DNA of 43,674 nt from NCBI GenBank assembly GCA_018701255.1, contig JABIWM010000171.1, positions 1 to 43,674 of the forward strand, read 5' to 3'. Both the position numbers and the translations under genes were made by a program. Each line of letters starts with the position of its first letter. Positions within the stretch are counted from its first letter, which is position 1. The notes below the pieces were generated by a model. That model made no database searches, was not told the DNA's origin, and saw nothing but the letters and a program-made list of their open reading frames with translations. Of the stretch, positions 38,064-43,674 are shown piece after piece. The stretch comes from Alphaproteobacteria bacterium (GTDB lineage Bacteria > Pseudomonadota > Alphaproteobacteria > Puniceispirillales > UBA1172).

Positions 38064-39750
38064 TTTTGGTCTTCCTCCCGGCTTTTTGATGATCCTTGGG
38101 GCTGGTCTGATCCCGTTTCTGCCGGCAAATCTGCGCCATGTATGGATGCTTCTGGCGATTGCCTGTTCTGCTACTACGCTGATAGCACCATCCGGTGAGC
38201 ATCTGCTCTGGTCGGTGATGGGCATGGAATTATCGCTCTATCATGTTGATAATCTGACTTTTCCTTTTTCGCTAATCTTTCATATCGCGGCGGTGTTGAC
38301 GGTTATTTACAGCTGGCATGTCAAGTCATGGGCAGAATTAACCGCTGTTTTATCTTATGCAGGGGCGGCAATCGCGGCGGTTCATGCGGGTGATTTGATT
38401 AGCTTGTTTATCTGGTGGGAAGCAACCGCCATCACATCCGTGTTCATTATTCTGGCGGCAAATACGGTTTCCGCCCGTCACGCGGCTATGCGCTATCTGT
38501 TGGTACAGGTGTCTAGCGGTGTGCTGTTAATTGGCGGGGCGGCGCTTTATTTCCATGAACATGGCCGGATCACATTTGAAGCCATGACGCTGGGGTCTAT
38601 GGCGACTTGGTTTATCTTTATCGCTTTTGGAATTAAAGCGGCATTTCCTTTTCTTAATGGCTGGTTGCAGGATGCCTATCCAGAGGCAAGCGTGACCGGA
38701 ACAATCGCTCTATCTGCATTTACAACGAAACTGGCTATATACGCTTTAGCACGCGGATTTCCGGGAACAGAATTGCTGATCTGGATTGGTGCTGTGATGA
38801 CGGCATTTCCTGTTTTCTTTGCTGTGATTGAAAATGATCTGCGCCGCGTATTATCATTTAGCCTCAACAACCAGCTGGGGTTTATGGTGGTAGCGGTTGG
38901 TATAGGCACGCCACTGGCATTAAATGGCGCGGTGGCACATGCCTTTGTGCATATCATATACAAATCATTGTTATTTATGTCTGTTGGCACGGTGATGTTC
39001 CATACAGGTACAGCCAAAGCGTCAGAGCTTGGCGGGCTATACAAACAAATGCCATTTACCATGATCTGTTGCATTATTGGCGCCATGTCGATTGCCGCGT
39101 TCCCGTTATTTAGCGGTTTTGTTGCAAAATCGCTGACCATGACCGCGCTTGGTGGAACAGAGTTTATGTTAGCGTATTTTGTGCTTTTATTCGCATCTGC
39201 CGGTGTGCTGGAACATTCGGGAATCAAAATCCCGTTTTTCACATTCTTTGCGCATCCAACAGATCGTAAAATTGGTAAAACCCCGACCGGAATGTTGATC
39301 GCTATGGGTGCGGCGGCGGTTATGTGTATTGGTATTGGTGTGTTTCCGCATCTGCTTTATCAGATTCTTCCATATGCCAAGGTTAAAAATCCGTATGACC
39401 TCAGCCATGTGACAGGACAGTTGCAATTGCTATTGCTGGCCGGACTTGCCTTTGTTGTGTTGATGCGAACACGGCTCTATCCACCTGAAATACGGTCAAC
39501 TGTACTAAATACAGACTGGTTTTATCGCCGTCTGGCGCCATCAATTATTGGTGCTATGGTGCAAGTATTCATGCAATGTGCGAAAGCCATTGACGATATC
39601 ATTATATCCATCGCCAGAGCGGTTATGCGCGGGGCTAAATGGGTGTCTGAACATCCAATATCGGGGCCAGTTATTCCGGGGCCTGCGGCTTTGGTTCAAG
39701 TCATTGTTCTGATTGTAATTATGGCATCAATCTATGCCAATATTAAATAA
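38050..39750 (+). CDS. Proton-translocating antiporter subunit D family, copy 3 (NuoL/MrpD-like)
   Basis: LISLFIWWEATAITSVFIILAANT; FGIKAAFPFLNGWLQDAYPEAS; ENDLRRVLSFSLNNQLGFMVVAVG; start 38050 preferred over 37957. Confidence 0.9.
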   Translation: MMIPDFGLPPGFLMILGAGLIPFLPANLRHVWMLLAIACSATTLIAPSGEHLLWSVMGMELSLYHVDNLTFPFSLIFHIAAVLTVIYSWHVKSWAELTAVLSYAGAAIAAVHAGDLISLFIWWEATAITSVFIILAANTVSARHAAMRYLLVQVSSGVLLIGGAALYFHEHGRITFEAMTLGSMATWFIFIAFGIKAAFPFLNGWLQDAYPEASVTGTIALSAFTTKLAIYALARGFPGTELLIWIGAVMTAFPVFFAVIENDLRRVLSFSLNNQLGFMVVAVGIGTPLALNGAVAHAFVHIIYKSLLFMSVGTVMFHTGTAKASELGGLYKQMPFTMICCIIGAMSIAAFPLFSGFVAKSLTMTALGGTEFMLAYFVLLFASAGVLEHSGIKIPFFTFFAHPTDRKIGKTPTGMLIAMGAAAVMCIGIGVFPHLLYQILPYAKVKNPYDLSHVTGQLQLLLLAGLAFVVLMRTRLYPPEIRSTVLNTDWFYRRLAPSIIGAMVQVFMQCAKAIDDIIISIARAVMRGAKWVSEHPISGPVIPGPAALVQVIVLIVIMASIYANIK

Positions 39751-39757
39751 AATCAGC

Positions 39758-40267
39758 ATGGGTATTGAGTGGATATATCCATATATTCGAATATATCTGT
39801 TTGTTTTACCGCTATTAATAATCGGAACAGCCCAAGTTTTTGCCAATGACTACACCCGTTTAGCCGTTTATGATCCGGTTGGTGATCAGTGGCATGATAT
39901 TCTGGCTGAGTTAGCCGAAACCCCTGAACAACGGCAAATAGGGTTAATGCATCGGCAATATCTTGCTGATAATCATGGTATGTTATTTATTTATGACCAA
40001 GAAAAACCATTATCATTCTGGATGAAGAATACATATATATCGCTTGATATCATTTATTTTTCTGGAAATGGTGATTGGGTAAGTACAGCGTCAAATACCA
40101 TCCCGCAAAGCCTTACGACCTATCCTTCAATAGCACCCGCACAGTTTGTTCTGGAATTGCCAGCAGGTCACGCATCGCGGTTAAATATAGGCGCAGGAAG
40201 CAAGTTAATGATGAAAGACTGCAATATGCTAAAATCAGGGCTTGATTTCGTGCCATGCTACCGATAA
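39758..40267 (+). CDS. DUF192 family protein with N-terminal signal/anchor
   Basis: ELAETPEQRQIGLMHRQYLADNHGMLFIYDQEKPLSFWMKNTYISLDIIYFSGNG; start 39758 or 39734. Confidence 0.9.
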   Translation: MGIEWIYPYIRIYLFVLPLLIIGTAQVFANDYTRLAVYDPVGDQWHDILAELAETPEQRQIGLMHRQYLADNHGMLFIYDQEKPLSFWMKNTYISLDIIYFSGNGDWVSTASNTIPQSLTTYPSIAPAQFVLELPAGHASRLNIGAGSKLMMKDCNMLKSGLDFVPCYR

Positions 40268-40304
40268 ATATACTTTTGTGTTTGCTGTTTTGTAAAACAT
40301 ATGT

Positions 40305-40381
<77 letters not shown>

Positions 40382-40424
40382 TTTTTGATCGATTATTTTT
40401 CGGGTCACCATTTTTCGGGTCATT

Positions 40425-40739
40425 ATGAAAGCACGCATTTATCAAAAACCTAAATCCGCCATGCAGTCTGGCAATACCGGATGGGGTAAATCCGCGCCAT
40501 GGATCATGGAACCGGTTCGCCAGCATAAGGCATCTGCTGATACGCTCATGGGGTGGCAATCATCGGGGGAAACGCTGAAAACCCTGCATTTGTCATTTGA
40601 AACGCTGGATGCTGCTCTGGCTTATGCTAGCACTAACAATATCGAAACCGTTGTTATTCCAGCCCCTCAACGCCGCCGTAAATTCAAGGCATATGCCGAT
40701 AACTTTGATTTTAATCGAAAGCAGTCCTGGACGCATTAA
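40425..40739 (+). CDS. ETC complex I subunit conserved-region protein (NDUFS4-like)
   Basis: MKARIYQKPKSAMQSGNTGWGKSAPWIMEPVRQHKASADTLMGWQSSGETLKTLHLSFETLDAALAYASTNNIETVVI...FKAYADNFDFNRKQSWTH. Confidence 0.92.
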   Translation: MKARIYQKPKSAMQSGNTGWGKSAPWIMEPVRQHKASADTLMGWQSSGETLKTLHLSFETLDAALAYASTNNIETVVIPAPQRRRKFKAYADNFDFNRKQSWTH

Positions 40740-40781
40740 GGAACACATTAAGGTGTCATATTAAGGGTCACATTAAGGTGT
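40734..40781. repeat. Degenerate direct repeats around attaagg after the NDUFS4-like gene
   Basis: cattaagg-aaca-cattaaggtgt-cat-attaaggg-tca-cattaaggtgt; 13-mer cacattaaggtgt occurs twice (40744, 40769). Confidence 0.8.
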
Positions 40782-40856
40782 TTTTGCAAAACGGTACTAT
40801 CTTTGCATGTGATGTCATTATAGATTGATAATACACAACATGGTGGAGATAACGTT

Positions 40857-41162
40857 ATGTTACCATTGAAAAATACATTTGATATATTCCGCCGCGTTTT
40901 TTTAGGGGGCGTATGTGCGGCTTTGCTCGTATGTACAACGCCGGCACAGGCTAAGTTAGGCTTTTATCTGATCGAAGATACCGAAGACCCTAATCCTTCT
41001 CTGGGCGCGTGTATGGCGGTTTATACAAATGGTGTGTTAATCCAGCCTGAAAAAAATATCTGGATTTTAAATTATGAAGTCTGGGAAGTGTTTTACGAAG
41101 AAAAAATGTTGTTTTGCCACAAACACGGGGTCATATTCCCGAAAGGCGAAAGAGTAGACTAA
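40857..41162 (+). CDS. Small secreted/periplasmic hypothetical protein
   Basis: Signal peptide MLPLKNTFDIFRRVFLGGVCAALLVCTTPAQA^KLGF; two Cys in the mature part; RBS ggagat upstream. Confidence 0.65.
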   Translation: MLPLKNTFDIFRRVFLGGVCAALLVCTTPAQAKLGFYLIEDTEDPNPSLGACMAVYTNGVLIQPEKNIWILNYEVWEVFYEEKMLFCHKHGVIFPKGERVD

Positions 41163-41220
41163 TCATAGCATACGCTCTTGCTCTTGTGCATGATTTGTAA
41201 TATCAGTCATGCAGGCTTAT

Positions 41221-41297
41221 GGCTCCGTAGCTCAACTGGATAGAGCAGCTCACTTCTAATGAGCAGGTTGCAGGTTCGAATCCTGCCGGAGTCGCCA
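41221..41297 (+). tRNA. tRNA-Arg (TCT), CCA encoded
   Basis: GGCTCCG/CGGAGTC acceptor; GCTCA-CTTCTAA-TGAGC anticodon arm; GGTTCGAATCC T-arm. Confidence 0.95.
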
Positions 41298-41308
41298 ATA
41301 CCATGATA

Positions 41309-41512
41309 TCATTTATAATGCTCGCGCCGGTCTGAAAATGTCCGCACCCGTCGGCGCCATGCTTCATAACTGCCGCGTTTCAGATGTGTTCGCATCAATT
41401 GTTTTACCTGTTTTTCCTTCAATCCATAAAGCTGTTCGATTTGCGCAAATGTCGTATGGTCAGATAAAGCCATTTCTATAATTTCATCAATATCTTCGTC
41501 TTTATATGGCAT
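41309..41512 (-). CDS. TIGR03643/DUF2805 family small protein
   Basis: DIDEIIEMALSDHTTFAQIEQLYGLKEKQVKQLMRTHLKRGSYEAWRRRVRTFSDRREHYK. Confidence 0.88.
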   Translation of the reverse strand: MPYKDEDIDEIIEMALSDHTTFAQIEQLYGLKEKQVKQLMRTHLKRGSYEAWRRRVRTFSDRREHYK

Positions 41513-41642
41513 GTTGTCTCTCAGGCGTGGATATGGCGGGATAATTGCATGGAATATGGTATCTTTTTATGTTTCTGTGTTTATATTTTAAAATATCATC
41601 TAATAACCAATATAGTTTGATTTTGTGACAGGTTGAGTGGCA

Positions 41643-42047
41643 ATGCGTGAAAATATTCTGGCTGTATTGATACTTCTGGGGCTGATATCCGGTGTCTATT
41701 TTCTGGCGCCGGTTATTTATGATCAATTCGGATACGATGACCCTGATGAGATTGTTACCATTACCGTTGAGCTGGAAAATAAATGTCTGTTTGATGATGA
41801 TGTGTTTGTTGTCAAAACGTTAAATACAAGCCGCACATTCCGTTTTAGCAATGGTAAGGCTATTATCCGTGTTCCGCGTAAAACACAAATTATGCTGGCG
41901 GTTAGCCGCGAATATCCGGAGTTTTCATATAGCGATGTCCCGCAAAAAATTGACGATAAGATGCCGATGAAAATGATTGCGGATTGCACCACTTCACCAA
42001 GACTAAAATCCACCATGGACGCCCTACAGCAACAATTTAATAATTAA
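41643..42047 (+). CDS. Membrane-anchored hypothetical protein
   Basis: N-terminal TM (MRENILAVLILLGLISGVYFLAPVIY) followed by a beta-rich segment; alternative GTG start at 41637. Confidence 0.6.
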   Translation: MRENILAVLILLGLISGVYFLAPVIYDQFGYDDPDEIVTITVELENKCLFDDDVFVVKTLNTSRTFRFSNGKAIIRVPRKTQIMLAVSREYPEFSYSDVPQKIDDKMPMKMIADCTTSPRLKSTMDALQQQFNN

Positions 42048-42090
42048 AACATCCTTATCATTTGAACAGAATTGGATAGCGCGGCTCTAT

Positions 42091-42723
42091 TCAACAAGGC
42101 GCAAGGCGGATAACCGGATGCTGGGTGAGGGCGTGATCCCGTGGATCATGGCTCACCATCAGCACAGGCAGATGCAACCGGTTGATTTCATTTTCAACCA
42201 GTTCAATGATCTGATCACGCATATCATTATCCAGACTTGAAAACGGTTCATCCATTAATAACGCCTTTGGTTCGGCTAATATCGTCCGGAGCAGAGCCAC
42301 ACGCGCCGCTTGTCCGCCAGAAAGCGTATCCGTGTCACGATGTTCCCATCCGGCCATTCCTGCCCGTCTTAACGCGTCTGCGATACGGTCTTGTCTTTCG
42401 GCTTTGTGGTACGCTTGCGGAATTCCAAAACCCAGATTTTCAGCAACAGTCAGATGCGGAAATAATAACGCCGATTGAAACAAAAACCCGATATGGCGTT
42501 GTTCCGCTGGCATGTGATCCAGACATTGATCATTTAGCCATATGCGCCCGTTGCTAATCATGTGATCGGTATTAAGGCCGGCAATCCAGCGCAGTAAGCT
42601 ACTCTTTCCGGCACCGCTAGGGGCATCAATCAGCATAATCTGACCTTTATCAACAGACAGATCAATCGGTTCAAACAGCCACTGATCATGATATCCAACC
42701 GCGGCATTAGTAATGGTTAACAT
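42091..42723 (-). CDS. ABC transporter ATP-binding protein (YnjD-like)
   Basis: DAPSGAGKSSLLRWIAG Walker A, TLSGGQAARVALLRTILAEPKALLMDEPFSSLD signature/Walker B. Confidence 0.92.
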   Translation of the reverse strand: MLTITNAAVGYHDQWLFEPIDLSVDKGQIMLIDAPSGAGKSSLLRWIAGLNTDHMISNGRIWLNDQCLDHMPAEQRHIGFLFQSALLFPHLTVAENLGFGIPQAYHKAERQDRIADALRRAGMAGWEHRDTDTLSGGQAARVALLRTILAEPKALLMDEPFSSLDNDMRDQIIELVENEINRLHLPVLMVSHDPRDHALTQHPVIRLAPC

Positions 42724-42839
42724 GCTTTATTCTTATTCCTATTTTGAAAAAATTAATTTATTTTCATAACGTTAAAACAAAATTAACATTTATCAGATAT
42801 CATAGTATCACATGACATTATCTCTAAATGGAGAATTAA

Positions 42840-43674
42840 GTGACAACTACAAAACATAACACATCTTTATTTAGCCAGATATATATGATGGCATTTGGTT
42901 TGGTTATGGTTGCTTTTATTAGCATCTTTAACCATGACCCGGCCAAGGCAGATCATTTTGATGATATCATTACCAATGCCAAAGGCCAGACAGTCTATTT
43001 TAACGCATGGGGCGGCTCGCCTGCTATTAACAGCTATATTGACTGGGTGGCGACACGGGTTGCGGATGAATACGATATCACGCTCGTGCATGTTAAATTA
43101 TCCGCCACATCAGATTCTGTATCGCGCATTTTAGCGGAAAAAACCGCTGGCAAATCAGTTGGTGGTTCTGTTGATCTGATCTGGATAAACGGTGAAAACT
43201 TTGCCGCGATGAAGCATAATGATCTGTTGCGATCTGATAGCTGGGCATATGATTTACCATCATTCGGATATACTGATCCGGTGGCATTGCCCGGCATTCT
43301 CAATGATTTTGGTGTGCCAACGGACGGACAGGAAGCGCCATGGGGCAGGGCGCAATTCATATTCGGTTATGATACCGCTTATGTTGATACGCCGCCACGA
43401 TCTGCGGCTGAGCTGGCGGCATGGATCACATCCCATCCGGGGCGGTTTTCCTATCCCAAGCCATCTGATTTTATCGGTATGAGCTTTTTGAAGCAGATAT
43501 TGCTGGAAACATCACCGGATATTAGCCTATTCGCAAAACCGGTTGACCAATCAAACGCCGATCAAGCGCTGACCCCGTTATGGCAATGGCTTGATGCCGC
43601 GCATCCGCATTTACGGCAAGGCGGCAAGCATTTTCCAGCTAATTATACGGCCATGATACAAATGCTTGGTGATG
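42840..43674 (+). CDS. ABC transporter substrate-binding protein (YnjB-like), 3'-truncated by window edge
   Basis: Open from GTG 42840 to the end (absent from the ORF track because no stop): signal/TM then GQTVYFNAWGGSPAINSYIDWVATRVADEYDITLVHVKLSATSDSVSRILAEKTAGKSVGGSVDLIWINGENFAAMK...EAPWGRAQFIFGYD, YPKPSDFIGMSFL. Confidence 0.85.
   Translation, partial: MTTTKHNTSLFSQIYMMAFGLVMVAFISIFNHDPAKADHFDDIITNAKGQTVYFNAWGGSPAINSYIDWVATRVADEYDITLVHVKLSATSDSVSRILAEKTAGKSVGGSVDLIWINGENFAAMKHNDLLRSDSWAYDLPSFGYTDPVALPGILNDFGVPTDGQEAPWGRAQFIFGYDTAYVDTPPRSAAELAAWITSHPGRFSYPKPSDFIGMSFLKQILLETSPDISLFAKPVDQSNADQALTPLWQWLDAAHPHLRQGGKHFPANYTAMIQMLGD

Noticed and set aside
37662-38225. 187-aa minus-strand ORF across the Mrp gene junction
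   Set aside because: Antisense to three well-supported overlapping genes; composition looks like a frame artefact.
38676-39242. 188-aa minus-strand ORF inside antiporter D copy 3
   Set aside because: Antisense shadow of a strongly supported coding region; no recognisable domain.
42895-43482. Short ORFs on both strands near the right edge (42895-43134, 43034-43360, 43219-43482)
   Set aside because: They overlap the better-supported YnjB-like frame open from GTG 42840 to the window end, which the track omitted because it has no stop.

Overview
Gene-dense, moderately AT-rich chromosomal segment from what looks like a marine alphaproteobacterium. GcrA, a PII/glnA pair, an NDUFS4-like complex I accessory protein and a TIGR03643/DUF2805 protein all point that way; a SAR116-like lineage is my inference and is not proven. 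Most of the window is core genome: alaS (5'-truncated), icd, a LOG-family protein, a LysM protein, a CDP-alcohol phosphatidyltransferase, msrB, pxpA/pxpBC (5-oxoprolinase), a shikimate-dehydrogenase-like gene, gcrA, pepN, a DEAD-box helicase, parE, glnB-glnA, an aminotransferase, a tig-clpP-clpX-lon-hup proteostasis cluster, and five tRNAs (His, Val, Asp, Pro, Arg). More accessory parts are a PMT-like methyltransferase, a LysR/amt/BKACE block, two very short membrane ORFs missing from the ORF track, a nine-gene Mrp-type antiporter operon, and a divergent YnjD/YnjB-like ABC system cut by the right edge. The strongest system-level candidate is the Mrp operon (32287-39750). Its gene order E-F-G-(A C-terminus)-B-C-D matches the membrane module of archaeal Mbh complexes. 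It has no full-length MrpA and carries three NuoL/M/N-like subunits that each keep the TM5 Glu and TM7 Lys, with no hydrogenase or Nuo peripheral genes nearby. A second theme is many short imperfect tandem duplications (11-15 bp) in gene termini, linkers and 3' flanks. No CRISPR array, IS element, prophage or rRNA was recognised.
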